Assembly (NCBI RefSeq): GCF_034652275.1
Contig: NZ_JAXIWG010000001.1
Span: forward strand, 1,364,001 to 1,428,000
Reading direction: 5' to 3'
Length of the DNA stretch: 64,000 bases
DNA from: Yoonia sp034652275
Lineage (GTDB): Bacteria > Pseudomonadota > Alphaproteobacteria > Rhodobacterales > Rhodobacteraceae
In this document: one piece after another, positions 9,726 through 19,211 of the stretch
Position numbering within the stretch: position 1 is the stretch's first letter
Layout: every line of letters starts with the position of its first letter
Position numbers and translations under genes: made by a program
Notes under the pieces: model-generated
Seen by the model: only the letters and a program-made list of their open reading frames with translations
Databases searched by the model: none
Told to the model about the DNA's origin: nothing

Positions 9726-9743
9726 TCCCGCCACAAGACAAAC

Positions 9744-9772
9744 AAAAGGCCCGGTCGATGACCGGGCCTTTT
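9744..9772 (+). terminator. Rho-independent terminator of the MORN gene
   Basis: A perfect 13-bp stem (left arm 9744-9756, right arm 9760-9772) with a 3-nt loop; the right arm ends in TTTT. It lies 19 bp after the MORN stop codon. The A-run at the left base would let it work in both directions. Confidence 0.85.
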
Positions 9773-9939
9773 GTCGTATGGTGAGGATGCGTTTTTTGGC
9801 GGTGGGAGAGGCGAGGGCAGCTTTGAGCCCTACTTGCCGGATGCTGCGGCTTGCATGAATGGCAGCAATGCGAGCTTGTTGCAGTTTGAGCGGTCCGCTA
9901 CGCTAACTCTAAGATCGACTGTGGCTTCGCGAGGAATAC

Positions 9940-10350
9940 ATGGAGGGCATACCGCCAAAAGAGTCCTTTCCTCTAATTGGAACGGTTGAAAATCCAGCCT
10001 TGTTCAGTGACGGTCGTGACCTTCTGCTATGTTACGAAATTGCGCCGGCGGCAGGCGGCGGCATTGCTATTCTTAGATTTTCTGACGTGGTCCACTTCGA
10101 ACAAAATCCCATTAATGTTGAAGGGTTGAGGGACGCAGAATATCCTACCAAGGCATGGGACTTCACAGAAGTCTTCGGCAGTGAGCGCACAATTAGATGG
10201 ACAGCCCTGCAACTTCGTTTTTGGACGATCTCATTCAATGATGTGACAGTTGAGGTTGTCTTTTCAGGTGTTCAGAAAGCTCACGAAACACGCGAAGTGA
10301 TTGGACCGCCCGAGGCGCTAGCGGATTTCCTGAGGCTCAGTGCGTCTTAG
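9940..10350 (+). CDS. Hypothetical protein, 136 aa
   Basis: A soluble, acidic, beta-rich-looking protein of 136 residues with no recognised domain, signal peptide or membrane segment. GAGGA precedes the ATG by 4 nt. Codon use is less GC-rich than the neighbours on both sides, and it stands alone between the MORN terminator and the convergent photolyase gene, so recent acquisition is possible. It resembles the small single-domain orphan proteins often seen as immunity proteins, but nothing specific supports that here. Confidence 0.6.
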   Translation: MEGIPPKESFPLIGTVENPALFSDGRDLLLCYEIAPAAGGGIAILRFSDVVHFEQNPINVEGLRDAEYPTKAWDFTEVFGSERTIRWTALQLRFWTISFNDVTVEVVFSGVQKAHETREVIGPPEALADFLRLSAS

Positions 10351-10480
10351 AAACTTTCGACCGAAAGCTAGTCGGAAAGGACATTCCATGCAGTTGATCA
10401 AAGGCCCACTCCGCCCTGCATAGCCAACATCTCTGCCGCGTCAAAACATACACTGATTAAGATGCCAGACCTTCCCGCCC

Positions 10481-12004
10481 TCAAACGCGCTCGCCCGCGT
10501 CCATCTGCGACAGGAACTCCGCCGCCTCTGATAGCACCTGATCGCGGCGGGCGGGGTCCATCTTGTCCCAGACGCTGTACATATTGCCCATCCGCGGATT
10601 GCCTTTGAACCGGTCGCGGTGCCGGTCGAGGAAATGCCAGTAAAGCAGGTTGAACGGACAGGCATCCGCACCCGTCTTGTCCTGCACGCGATAGGCGCAG
10701 GTGCCACAGTAATCCGACATCTTATGGATGTAGTTGCCAGACGAGATATAGGGTTTGGATGCGATGATCCCGTCATCGGCGAAAAGGCTCATCCCGATGA
10801 CGTTCGGCGCCTCGACCCATTCATAGGCGTCGGCGTAGACCGCCAGATACCATTCATGCACCTCGGCAGGGTCGATCCCCGCCAGCAGCGCGAAATTGCC
10901 GGTGACCATCAGGCGCTGGATATGGTGGGCATAGGCCTCGGTCTTGGTCTGGTCCACGGCCTTGGAGATGCAGTTCATCTTCGTCGGCGCACCCCAATAC
11001 ATCGCGGGCAGTTTGCGGTTGTGGCCCAGCGCGTTGCGGCTGACGTAATCAGGCCCTTCGCGGAAATAGATGCCGCGCACATATTCGCGCCAGCCGATGA
11101 TCTGTCGGATGAAGCCTTCCACCGCATTCAGCGGCGCGTGGCCGTCGCGATAGGCAGCCTCGGCAGCCTGACAGACCTCCAGCGGGTCCAAGAGGCCTGC
11201 GTTGAGGTAGAGCCCGACAATCCCGTGATAGAGAAACTTGTGATCGTTCAGCATCGCATCTTGATAATCGCCGAACTTGGGCAACCCGCCCTTGATCCAA
11301 TGCGCCAGATGCTGGCGGGCTTGGCCTGTATCAGTGGCAAACCAGAACGGGCGCAGATCGCCGAAATTGTTGCCGAAACGGCGCGCGACAAGTTCGAGCA
11401 CCTCCTCGACCGTGTCATCGGGGGTGAACTGCATCGGCCCTGCGTAATCCACGCTGTCGGGAGCCGGTTTGCGGTTGTCGTGGTCGTAATTCCACTTGCC
11501 GCCCTCGGGCTGGTCGCCATCCATCAAGAGGCCCGTCTTGCGGCGCATGTCGCGGTAGAAATATTCCATCCGCAGCTGTTTGCGCCCCTCGGCCCAAGCG
11601 TCGAAATCGGCATGGGACGCGATGAATCGGCCATCGGGCAAGCTATGGGATTTGATCGGCATATCCCCCAGCGCCGCAATCAACCGCCATTCGCCGGGTT
11701 CGGTATAGACGACACCCGCCGCCTTGTATTCGCTGGAACGCCGGATCAGCTCGCCCGTGATTGATCCGGTGTTGGCGGGATCATCCAGCCGCGTATAGGC
11801 GACCTGCCAGCCGTCGCGGCGCAGATGGTCCGCGAATTTGCGCATCGCGGCGAAGAGGAACGCGATCTTCTTGGGGTGGTGCGGGACATAAGACGCCTCG
11901 TCACCGACTTCGGCCATGACGACCACATCGTTGGCCTTGTCGCATTTGCGCAAAGCCGACAGGTTGGGCGACAGCTGGTCGCCCAGCACCAGAACCAGCC
12001 TCAC
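10481..12004 (-). CDS. FeS-cluster (6-4) photolyase / cryptochrome-like protein (FeS-BCP family)
   Basis: A 507-residue FAD protein of the iron-sulfur bacterial cryptochrome/photolyase family, which repairs (6-4) photoproducts with light. The N-terminal antenna domain starts VRLVLVLGDQLS. Four cysteines at about 345, 433, 436 and 449 have the same spacing as the [4Fe-4S] ligands recalled for Agrobacterium PhrB (350, 438, 441, 454). The GTG at 12004 overlaps the SDR stop as GTGA. Starts further upstream would add a low-complexity Arg/Gly extension that shadows the SDR gene, so they are rejected. It is coupled downstream of the SDR. Confidence 0.92.
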   Translation of the reverse strand: MRLVLVLGDQLSPNLSALRKCDKANDVVVMAEVGDEASYVPHHPKKIAFLFAAMRKFADHLRRDGWQVAYTRLDDPANTGSITGELIRRSSEYKAAGVVYTEPGEWRLIAALGDMPIKSHSLPDGRFIASHADFDAWAEGRKQLRMEYFYRDMRRKTGLLMDGDQPEGGKWNYDHDNRKPAPDSVDYAGPMQFTPDDTVEEVLELVARRFGNNFGDLRPFWFATDTGQARQHLAHWIKGGLPKFGDYQDAMLNDHKFLYHGIVGLYLNAGLLDPLEVCQAAEAAYRDGHAPLNAVEGFIRQIIGWREYVRGIYFREGPDYVSRNALGHNRKLPAMYWGAPTKMNCISKAVDQTKTEAYAHHIQRLMVTGNFALLAGIDPAEVHEWYLAVYADAYEWVEAPNVIGMSLFADDGIIASKPYISSGNYIHKMSDYCGTCAYRVQDKTGADACPFNLLYWHFLDRHRDRFKGNPRMGNMYSVWDKMDPARRDQVLSEAAEFLSQMDAGERV

Positions 12005-12666
12005 CACGGGACCTCTACGCCTGCATAATCGTAAAACCGGCCTGTCTGCGCGGGTGTCAGCCCGTCGATCACCGCCAGCAGATGCGCCGCCGCTTCGGGT
12101 GCGGGCATGGTTTTGTGGCGGCCTGCATAATTGGCGGTGAAAGGCGTCTCCACCGTGCCGGGGTGCAGCGCCACGCAAGCGGCCTGTTTATGCGACCGCC
12201 CAAGCTCGATCGCGGCCCCGCGGATGATCTGGTTCAGCGCCGACTTGGACGCGCGATAGGCGTGCCAGCCGCCGATCTGGTTGTCACCGATGGACCCGAC
12301 GCGCGCGGACAGGATGGCTGTCACAGCAGGCCCGTCCTTCGCCAGCAAGCGCGGCACATGCCGCAGGATCAGCGCAGGGCCGATGGTATTGACCGCCAAG
12401 ACCTGCGCCATCGTGCCCGCGTCGATGGCCGCCAGCGCCTTTTCCGGCCCGCTGCCTTCAGGCGCAAGAATACCGACCGCGACAAAGATCAGATCGAACG
12501 GCCTCTCCAGCGCGCCAAGATGCCGCTCGACGGAGGCCGGATCGGTTACGTCGAACCCGTCCTTGCGGCGCGACAGCGGCGTCACCGCAACCCCTCGCGC
12601 GTCCAGTTCCTGCGCGACAGCCGCGCCTATGCCGCCCGAGGCGCCGATGATCAATGCGTTCTTCAT
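12001..12666 (-). CDS. SDR-family NAD(P)-dependent oxidoreductase
   Basis: A short-chain dehydrogenase of 221 residues. The nucleotide-binding motif GASGGIG is at residues 8-14 and the catalytic pair YRASK near 144, with Ser in ILSARVGSIG upstream. Overall it resembles the CsgA/C-factor group of short SDRs. Its stop codon overlaps the GTG start of the photolyase gene. SDR-photolyase coupling is common in alphaproteobacteria, but the substrate is not known. Confidence 0.85.
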   Translation of the reverse strand: MKNALIIGASGGIGAAVAQELDARGVAVTPLSRRKDGFDVTDPASVERHLGALERPFDLIFVAVGILAPEGSGPEKALAAIDAGTMAQVLAVNTIGPALILRHVPRLLAKDGPAVTAILSARVGSIGDNQIGGWHAYRASKSALNQIIRGAAIELGRSHKQAACVALHPGTVETPFTANYAGRHKTMPAPEAAAHLLAVIDGLTPAQTGRFYDYAGVEVPW

Positions 12667-12767
12667 GCGCTGAGAGTAGGCCGCGGGCCCCGCGCGACCA
12701 GCCCCGCCCGCCGCTTTGAGGCAACAAAGCGCTTTTCATCGCGGATCAGATTTGTATAGTCCACCCC

Positions 12768-12830
12768 ATGATCACGATGGCACAGACATCCGGCACTGCC
12801 CCCGCCCTGCTAATTCTTAGCAGCGCCTGA
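12768..12830 (+). CDS. Candidate leu leader peptide (20 aa), upstream of leuA
   Basis: A 20-codon frame MITMAQTSGTAPALLILSSA with codons CTG CTA ATT CTT (Leu-Leu-Ile-Leu) just before its stop, 70 bp upstream of leuA. A TATAGT box at 12755-12760 would put the transcript start at or next to the ATG, so the leader could be leaderless. GCGCC at 12823-12827 and GCGCCGA at 12865-12871 can both pair with TCGGCGC at 12840-12846, giving two mutually exclusive hairpins as in an attenuator. No U-tract terminator is visible, so the exact mechanism is open. The call is inferred from position and codon content. Confidence 0.55.
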   Translation: MITMAQTSGTAPALLILSSA

Positions 12831-12900
12831 GCGTGCCTGTCGGCGCGACCGCTCGGATGGGACAGCGCCGATACCTGCCAAAGATCAAAGGAATAGTGAC

Positions 12901-14457
12901 ATGACCAAAGACAAAGTGTTGATTTTCGACACGACCCTGCGCGACGGCGAACAAAGCCCCGGTGCGACAATGACCCACGCCGAAAAGCTGGAAATCGCGG
13001 AACTGCTCGACGATATGGGCGTCGATATCATCGAGGCCGGTTTCCCCATCGCCTCCGAAGGTGATTTCAATGCGGTCAGCGAGATCGCCAAACGTGCCAA
13101 ACGCGCCACGATCTGCGGGCTGGCGCGGGCGAATTACAAGGATATCGACCGCTGCTGGGAGGCGGTGAAACACGCCTCATCCCCGCGCATCCACACCTTC
13201 ATCGGCACCTCGCCGTTGCACCGTGCGATTCCGAACCTCGACATGGACCAGATGGCCGAACGCATCCACGACACCGTGACCCATGCGCGCAACCTGTGCG
13301 ACGACGTGCAATGGTCGCCGATGGATGCGACGCGCACGGAATGGGATTACCTGTGCCGCGTCGTGGAAATCGCGATCAAGGCGGGGGCAACGACGATCAA
13401 CATCCCCGACACCGTGGGCTATACCGCCCCTGCGGAAAGTGCGGACCTGATCCGGCGGCTGATCGCGACCGTTCCGGGTGCGGATGACGTGATTTTCGCC
13501 ACGCATTGCCACAATGACCTTGGCATGGCGACGGCCAATTCGCTGGCCGCTGTCATCGGCGGCGCGCGCCAGATCGAATGCACGATCAACGGTCTGGGCG
13601 AACGCGCGGGCAACACGGCCTTGGAAGAGGTCGTGATGGCCCTGAAAATCCGTGGCGACATCATGCCATTCGAGACGGGCATCGACACGCGCAAGATCAT
13701 GAACATCTCGCGCCGGGTCGCCACCGTGTCGGGCTTTGCCGTGCAGTTCAACAAGGCGATCGTAGGCAAGAACGCCTTTGCCCATGAAAGCGGCATCCAT
13801 CAGGACGGGATGCTCAAGAACGCCGAGACGTTCGAGATCATGCGCCCAGAGGATGTAGGCCTGTCGGGCACCAGCCTGCCTTTGGGCAAGCATTCGGGCC
13901 GTGCCGCCCTGCGCGCCAAGCTGGCAGAGCTTGGCTTCGATCTGGCCGATAACCAGCTGAACGATGTGTTCGTGCGGTTCAAGGATCTGGCCGACCGCAA
14001 AAAGGAAGTGTTTGACGACGACCTGATGGCGCTCGTCTATCAGAACGACAGCGGCGATGACCGGATCAAGCTGAAATCCCTGCGTGTTGTCTGTGGCACC
14101 GAAGGGCCACAGCAGGCGGATATGGTGCTCGATATCGACGGCACCGATGCCAAGACAACGGCCACGGGCGACGGGCCGGTGGACGCGACCTTCAACGCGG
14201 TCAAGGCGCTGTTCCCGCATGGCGCGCGGTTGCAGCTGTATCAGGTTCAGGCCGTCACCGAAGGCACCGACGCGCAGGCCACCGTGATGGTGCGCATGGA
14301 AGAGGACGGGCGCATCGCGACCGGCCAGTCCGCCGATACCGATACCGTCGTGGCCAGCGCGAAGGCCTATATCAACGCGCTCAACCGTCTGCTGGTGCGT
14401 CGCGCGCATTCGCAGCCGGGCTATGACACCAAGGGTGTGAGCTACAAGGACAGCTGA
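12901..14457 (+). CDS. leuA: 2-isopropylmalate synthase
   Basis: The first committed enzyme of leucine synthesis, condensing acetyl-CoA with 2-oxoisovalerate. At 518 residues it is the usual long form. The HMGL-like catalytic domain begins FDTTLRDGEQSPGATMT, the metal-binding HCHNDLGMA lies near 203, and GLGERAGN near 232. A C-terminal LeuA allosteric domain (from about 390) binds leucine for feedback inhibition. The gene stands alone between its leader and a strong terminator. Confidence 0.97.
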   Translation: MTKDKVLIFDTTLRDGEQSPGATMTHAEKLEIAELLDDMGVDIIEAGFPIASEGDFNAVSEIAKRAKRATICGLARANYKDIDRCWEAVKHASSPRIHTFIGTSPLHRAIPNLDMDQMAERIHDTVTHARNLCDDVQWSPMDATRTEWDYLCRVVEIAIKAGATTINIPDTVGYTAPAESADLIRRLIATVPGADDVIFATHCHNDLGMATANSLAAVIGGARQIECTINGLGERAGNTALEEVVMALKIRGDIMPFETGIDTRKIMNISRRVATVSGFAVQFNKAIVGKNAFAHESGIHQDGMLKNAETFEIMRPEDVGLSGTSLPLGKHSGRAALRAKLAELGFDLADNQLNDVFVRFKDLADRKKEVFDDDLMALVYQNDSGDDRIKLKSLRVVCGTEGPQQADMVLDIDGTDAKTTATGDGPVDATFNAVKALFPHGARLQLYQVQAVTEGTDAQATVMVRMEEDGRIATGQSADTDTVVASAKAYINALNRLLVRRAHSQPGYDTKGVSYKDS

Positions 14458-14480
14458 GCCAAACGACTCGGATGACAGAC

Positions 14481-14510
14481 ACAGGCGGCCCCCGCAACGG
14501 GGCCGCCTGT
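14481..14510 (+). terminator. Terminator downstream of leuA
   Basis: A perfect 12-bp GC-rich stem (14481-14492 with 14499-14510) and a 6-nt loop, 23 bp after the leuA stop, followed by a weak T-rich stretch. Confidence 0.75.
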
Positions 14511-14747
14511 TGCGTTTGTGCTATCCGGCGGGACGGCACAAATTTGGGAATGTCGGAAAAGTCTGGTTATTCCGCTCAAATCCCCGTCAGTTCGGCTCTC
14601 AGGATTGCATTTGTGCAACCGGCACAATGCTGCCGGCTTGTCGGAAACGAGGGGCTTCTATCCCTGCCCCGCAGTCTTTATAACATCGTCCAACCGGGCG
14701 CAGCGGGACGGCGCGGGATCTTTGAATTTGAATAGGAAGGCCACATC

Positions 14748-15785
14748 ATGTTTGGCTTCGGCGGGATATTTTCCTCGGACATGGCGATCGATTTGGGCAC
14801 GGCCAACACGTTGGTCTATGTCAAAGGCAGGGGCATCATCCTGTCAGAACCCTCGGTCGTGGCCTATCAGGTCAAGAACGGCGTGCGCAAAGTGCTGGCC
14901 GTGGGCGAGGATGCGAAACTGATGCTGGGCCGCACCCCCGGCAGCATCGAGGCGATCCGCCCGATGCGCGACGGTGTGATCGCGGATTTCGACACCGCTG
15001 AGGAAATGATCAAGCATTTCATCCGCAAGGTCCACAAACGGTCCACCTTCCGCAAACCCAAGATCATCGTCTGCGTGCCGCACGGAGCGACACCTGTCGA
15101 AAAGCGTGCGATCCGGCAGTCGGTTCTGTCGGCAGGCGCGCGCCGTGCGGGGCTGATCGCGGAACCCATCGCCGCGGCCATCGGCGCGGGCATGCCGATC
15201 ACCGACCCGACCGGCAACATGGTCGTCGATATCGGTGGTGGTACGACCGAAGTGGCGGTTCTGTCGCTTGGTGACATCGTTTATGCGCGGTCCGTGCGCG
15301 TCGGCGGCGACCGGATGGACGAGGCGATCATCAACTACCTGCGTCGCCAGCATAACCTGTTGATCGGGGAATCCACCGCCGAACGGATCAAGACCAGCAT
15401 CGGCACCGCGCGGATGCCCGACGACGGGCGCGGCCAGTCGATGATGATCCGCGGCCGTGACCTGCTGAACGGTGTGCCGAAAGAAACCGAGATCAATCAG
15501 GCGCAAGTGGCGGAAGCCTTGGCCGAACCTGTCCAGCAGATCTGCGAGGCGGTGATGACCGCGCTGGAAGCAACCCCACCCGATCTGGCCGCCGATATCG
15601 TCGACCGTGGCGTGATGCTGACGGGGGGCGGTGCGCTGCTGGGCCAGCTTGATCTGGCGCTGCGCGAACAGACCGGCCTTGCGATTTCGGTCGCGGACGA
15701 GTCGCTAAATTGCGTGGCGCTGGGGACCGGGCGCGCGCTGGAATACGAAAAGCAACTGCGTCATGTGATCGACTACGACAGCTAA
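14748..15785 (+). CDS. mreB: Rod shape-determining protein MreB
   Basis: Bacterial actin homologue of 345 residues which polymerises on the inner membrane and guides the elongasome. The phosphate-1 motif is DLGTANTLVYVKG (about residues 12-24), phosphate-2 is VVDIGGGTTEVAV, and the adenosine segment TGGGALLG is near 288. The N-terminus MFGFGGIFSSDMAIDLG is standard and AGGAAGG lies just upstream. It opens the operon mreB-mreC-mreD-mrdA-rodA. The 237 bp upstream of it contain TTATAAC at 14678-14684, possibly a -10 box, without a convincing -35. Confidence 0.97.
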   Translation: MFGFGGIFSSDMAIDLGTANTLVYVKGRGIILSEPSVVAYQVKNGVRKVLAVGEDAKLMLGRTPGSIEAIRPMRDGVIADFDTAEEMIKHFIRKVHKRSTFRKPKIIVCVPHGATPVEKRAIRQSVLSAGARRAGLIAEPIAAAIGAGMPITDPTGNMVVDIGGGTTEVAVLSLGDIVYARSVRVGGDRMDEAIINYLRRQHNLLIGESTAERIKTSIGTARMPDDGRGQSMMIRGRDLLNGVPKETEINQAQVAEALAEPVQQICEAVMTALEATPPDLAADIVDRGVMLTGGGALLGQLDLALREQTGLAISVADESLNCVALGTGRALEYEKQLRHVIDYDS

Positions 15786-15809
15786 CCACGGCCTGAGGAT
15801 ATCCACCCC

Positions 15810-16742
15810 TTGGCACGCGACAAAGCCAGCGAAAACTACATCGCTCCCGTCCGCAATCTGCTGGTGGGGGTGTTGGTGCTTGCGCTTCTGGGGGTGTTCG
15901 CCGTTTGGCGTATCGACAGCCCGCGGGTGGAACGGCTGCGCATGGCGGTAATCGACCGTGTGCTGCCATCCTTTGACTGGGTCATGGCGCCGGTCAGTGC
16001 CGCCGCCGACCTGATCGCGGATTTCCAAAGCTATCAGCGGCTCGCTGCCCAGAACCAGGATCTGCGCCGCGAATTGCAGCAGATGAAGGCTTGGCGCGAG
16101 GCCGCGCTCCAGCTGGAACAGGAAAACGCCAAGCTGCTCGATCTCAACAATGTGCGGATCGACCCCAAACTGACCTTCGTGACCGGGGTTGTGATGACAG
16201 ACAGCGGATCGCCCTTTCGCCAGTCGGTGCTGCTGAACGTCGGCGCGCGCGACGGAATCATCGATGGCTGGCCAACGATGGACGGGATCGGGCTCGCGGG
16301 CCGGATCGCCGGTGTGGGCCGCGAAACCAGCCGCGTGCTGCTACTGACAGACACCTCCAGCCGTATCCCGATCACGATCCTGCCGTCGGGGCAACGCGCA
16401 ATCCTTGCGGGCGACAGCACCCAGAACCCGCTGATCGAGTTTCTCGAGGACCGCGCCGTCGTGCGGCCGGGCGACAGGGTCGTGTCCTCGGGTGATGGCG
16501 GCGTCTTTCCGGCCGACCTGCTGGTCGGACAGGTGGCACTCGGCACCGACAACCGACTGCGGGTGCGGCTGGCTGCCGATTACCAGCGGCTGGAATTCCT
16601 GCGCGTCCTGCGTGCCCGCCCGCACGAGGTGATCAACGATCCAGGCCGCCTGCTGACCCCGATGCCAGAGGTCTACGGGCCGTCCGCCCTCAATCCCGCT
16701 ACCCTTCCAACGGCAGAGGCCGCCGAGGCTGCCGATGGCTGA
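15810..16742 (+). CDS. mreC: Rod shape-determining protein MreC
   Basis: A bitopic inner-membrane protein of 310 residues linking MreB to the periplasmic wall synthases. One N-terminal TM (about 15-38) is followed by a coiled coil (about 68-110) and the paired beta-barrel MreC domain with GLAGRIAGVGRETSRVLLLTD. It starts with TTG at 15810, with GAGGAT 9 nt before it; no ATG would keep the N-terminal TM segment in place. It overlaps mreD by 8 bp. Confidence 0.94.
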   Translation: MARDKASENYIAPVRNLLVGVLVLALLGVFAVWRIDSPRVERLRMAVIDRVLPSFDWVMAPVSAAADLIADFQSYQRLAAQNQDLRRELQQMKAWREAALQLEQENAKLLDLNNVRIDPKLTFVTGVVMTDSGSPFRQSVLLNVGARDGIIDGWPTMDGIGLAGRIAGVGRETSRVLLLTDTSSRIPITILPSGQRAILAGDSTQNPLIEFLEDRAVVRPGDRVVSSGDGGVFPADLLVGQVALGTDNRLRVRLAADYQRLEFLRVLRARPHEVINDPGRLLTPMPEVYGPSALNPATLPTAEAAEAADG

Positions 16743-17274
16743 GGTCGCAGATTCTGCGACATGGGCACGACGCGTGGTGTTCGTCCTGCTCGCCTGCATG
16801 ATCGCGGTCGCGCAGCTTGTGCCGCTGAACCTTGAACCTGCGACATGGGCGGCGCCTGATCTGCTGCTGGCCATGACCTGCGTCTGGGTGGCGCGCAGGC
16901 CCGACTATCTGCCTGTCTATATCGTGGCCGCGGTGTTCTTTATGACCGATCTGCTGTTTCAGCGGCCCCCCGGCCTTTGGGCGGCGCTTGTCATCATGCT
17001 GACCGAGGCGATCCGCACAAGGCACCGTGAATTGCGCAACATGTCCTTTGTCGCGGAATGGGCCTTTGTCGGGCTGGGGCTTGTCGCGATCACATTGGCG
17101 AACCGGATCGTTCTTGCTATCGTGATGACACCGCAAGCACCTTTCGGGCTGACAGTGATGCAGTTGGGTGGCACGGTCGCGATCTACCCGCTGGTCGCAC
17201 TGGTGGCGTACTACCTGTTCGGCGTGTCGCATCCGGCACCCGGCGATATGCGAAAGATAGGACAAAGACCATGA
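16735..17274 (+). CDS. mreD: Rod shape-determining protein MreD
   Basis: A 179-residue integral membrane protein with five or six hydrophobic segments, the usual MreD size. Sequence conservation in this family is low, so the call rests on topology and on its position between mreC (8-bp overlap) and mrdA (ATGA overlap). It is part of the elongation complex at the inner membrane. Confidence 0.92.
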   Translation: MAEVADSATWARRVVFVLLACMIAVAQLVPLNLEPATWAAPDLLLAMTCVWVARRPDYLPVYIVAAVFFMTDLLFQRPPGLWAALVIMLTEAIRTRHRELRNMSFVAEWAFVGLGLVAITLANRIVLAIVMTPQAPFGLTVMQLGGTVAIYPLVALVAYYLFGVSHPAPGDMRKIGQRP

Positions 17275-19211
17275 AACGGTCCCCCAAGGACGTGATCAAC
17301 AGCTCTCGGATCATCGGACGGCGTGCGCTGGTCGTGGGTGGTCTGCAGCTTGGCATCATGGGGGCGATCGGGTTCCGTTTGCGCGACATGCAGGTCGAAC
17401 AGGCCGACCAGTACCGGATGCTGGCCGAAGAGAACCGGATCAGCATGCGGCTTTTGCCACCCGCGCGCGGCATGATCTTTGACCGCAACGGGATTGCCAT
17501 CGCCGCCAACGAACAGAACTATCGCGTCGTGATGGTGCGCGAGGATGCGGGCGATATCGAACAGGTGCTGGCGCGCCTGACCGAGATCATCGACATCCCC
17601 CCCGATGCCTTGACCCGCGCGATCGAGGAAATGCGCCGCCGTGCGCCCTTTGTCCCTGTCACTATTCTGGAACGGGTGTCGTGGGATGATGTCGCGCAGA
17701 TCAACCTTAATACGCCCGTTCTGCCGGGTGTGCAGGCCGAGGTCGGCCTCAGCCGCTATTATCCGATGGGCGAAGACATGGCCCATGTCGTGGGCTATGT
17801 CGGCCCCGTCAGCGATTACGACCTGAGCCAGATCGAAAATCCTGATCCGCTGCTGCAGATCCCCAAGTTCGAATACGGCAAGACCGGTGCCGAGAACCGC
17901 CTGGAGGAAGACCTGCGCGGCAAGGCCGGCACCCGCAGGATCGAGATCAGCGCCGCAGGCCGAATCATGCGCGAGCTTGACCGGCAGGAAGGCATCCCCG
18001 GCAAGGACGTGCAACTGACCATCGACGCGCGGCTGCAGTCCTATGTGCAGGCGCGGCTGGACGGCGAATCCGCCAGCGCCGTGGTGATCGACCTTGAAAA
18101 CGGCGATCTGCGCGCGGTCGTCTCCTCGCCGTCCTTCGATCCGAACATGTTTGTGCGCGGCATTTCGGTTGCGGACTGGCAATCCTTGATGGAAAACAAA
18201 TACCGCCCGATGGCGGCCAAGGCGGTGCAAGGCACCTATCCGCCCGGATCGACCTTCAAGATGGTCACGCTGCTGGCTGCGATGGAGGCGGGCGTGATCG
18301 GCCCCGAGGATACCGTGTTCTGCCCCGGCCACGCCGATATCAGCGGCATCCGTTTCCACTGCTGGAAACGCGGTGGCCACGGCAACATGAACCTTCACGA
18401 ATCCATGAAGCAAAGCTGCGACGTCTATTACTATGACGTGGCCCAGCGCGTGGGCATCGACAAGATGGCGGAAATGGCGCGCAAGCTGGGGCTTGGCGTG
18501 CGCCACGACCTGCCCTTGTCCGCAGTGGCGACAGGGATCGCGCCTGACCGCGAATGGAAGTCAACCGTGCGCGGCGAAAACTGGCGGATCGGCGATACCG
18601 TCAATGCCTCGATCGGGCAGGGCTATGTTCTGACATCGCCGATGCAATTGGCGGTCATGACAGCGCGGCTTGCCACCGGACACGAGATTAAACCGCGCCT
18701 GATCCGGCTGATCGACGGGGTCGAGCAACCCGGCGGGATCGGGCCAAGTCTTGGCCTGAACGAGAACACCTTGCGGCGGGTCCGCGCGTCAATGGACGCT
18801 GTCTGCAATCACAACCGCGGCACAGCCTATGGATCGCGGATCGTCGCAGAGGACCGCAAGATGGCGGGCAAGACCGGCACCAGCCAGGTGCGGCGCATCA
18901 CCCTTGAAGAACGGGCCGCAGGCGTGATCCGCAACGAGGACCTGCCGTGGGAACGCCGTGACCATGCGCTTTTCGTGGGCTACGCACCGCTCGACAATCC
19001 GCGCTATGCTGTGTCGGTTGTGGTGGAACACGGCGGCGGCGGATCATCGGCAGCCGCCCCTGTGGCGCGCGACATCCTGTTGCAGGCGCAATATGGCGGC
19101 CCACCCCCGCTGGAGGCCTATCCCAGCAATCTGCGTGACCAGATCGCCGAACAGCAGCGCCGGATCGCGGACCGTATCCCCGCAGGCACCCGCAGCCAGG
19201 GCCGCGCATGA
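17271..19211 (+). CDS. mrdA: Penicillin-binding protein 2 (peptidoglycan D,D-transpeptidase)
   Basis: The elongation-specific transpeptidase, 646 residues. A TM segment at about 14-34 is followed by the PBP dimerisation domain and the transpeptidase domain with SxxK in GSTFKM, the second motif at SCD within KQSCDVYYYD, and KTGT in AGKTGTSQ. ATG at 17271 overlaps the mreD stop as ATGA; the longer open frame from 17058 overlaps mreD and is rejected. It acts in the periplasm with RodA, whose gene overlaps the 3' end. Confidence 0.96.
   Translation: MKRSPKDVINSSRIIGRRALVVGGLQLGIMGAIGFRLRDMQVEQADQYRMLAEENRISMRLLPPARGMIFDRNGIAIAANEQNYRVVMVREDAGDIEQVLARLTEIIDIPPDALTRAIEEMRRRAPFVPVTILERVSWDDVAQINLNTPVLPGVQAEVGLSRYYPMGEDMAHVVGYVGPVSDYDLSQIENPDPLLQIPKFEYGKTGAENRLEEDLRGKAGTRRIEISAAGRIMRELDRQEGIPGKDVQLTIDARLQSYVQARLDGESASAVVIDLENGDLRAVVSSPSFDPNMFVRGISVADWQSLMENKYRPMAAKAVQGTYPPGSTFKMVTLLAAMEAGVIGPEDTVFCPGHADISGIRFHCWKRGGHGNMNLHESMKQSCDVYYYDVAQRVGIDKMAEMARKLGLGVRHDLPLSAVATGIAPDREWKSTVRGENWRIGDTVNASIGQGYVLTSPMQLAVMTARLATGHEIKPRLIRLIDGVEQPGGIGPSLGLNENTLRRVRASMDAVCNHNRGTAYGSRIVAEDRKMAGKTGTSQVRRITLEERAAGVIRNEDLPWERRDHALFVGYAPLDNPRYAVSVVVEHGGGGSSAAAPVARDILLQAQYGGPPPLEAYPSNLRDQIAEQQRRIADRIPAGTRSQGRA

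Noticed and set aside
13177..14409. 410-codon minus-strand frame opposite leuA
   Set aside because: Composition shadow of leuA; amino-acid content rich in His, Arg and Gly with no family feature.
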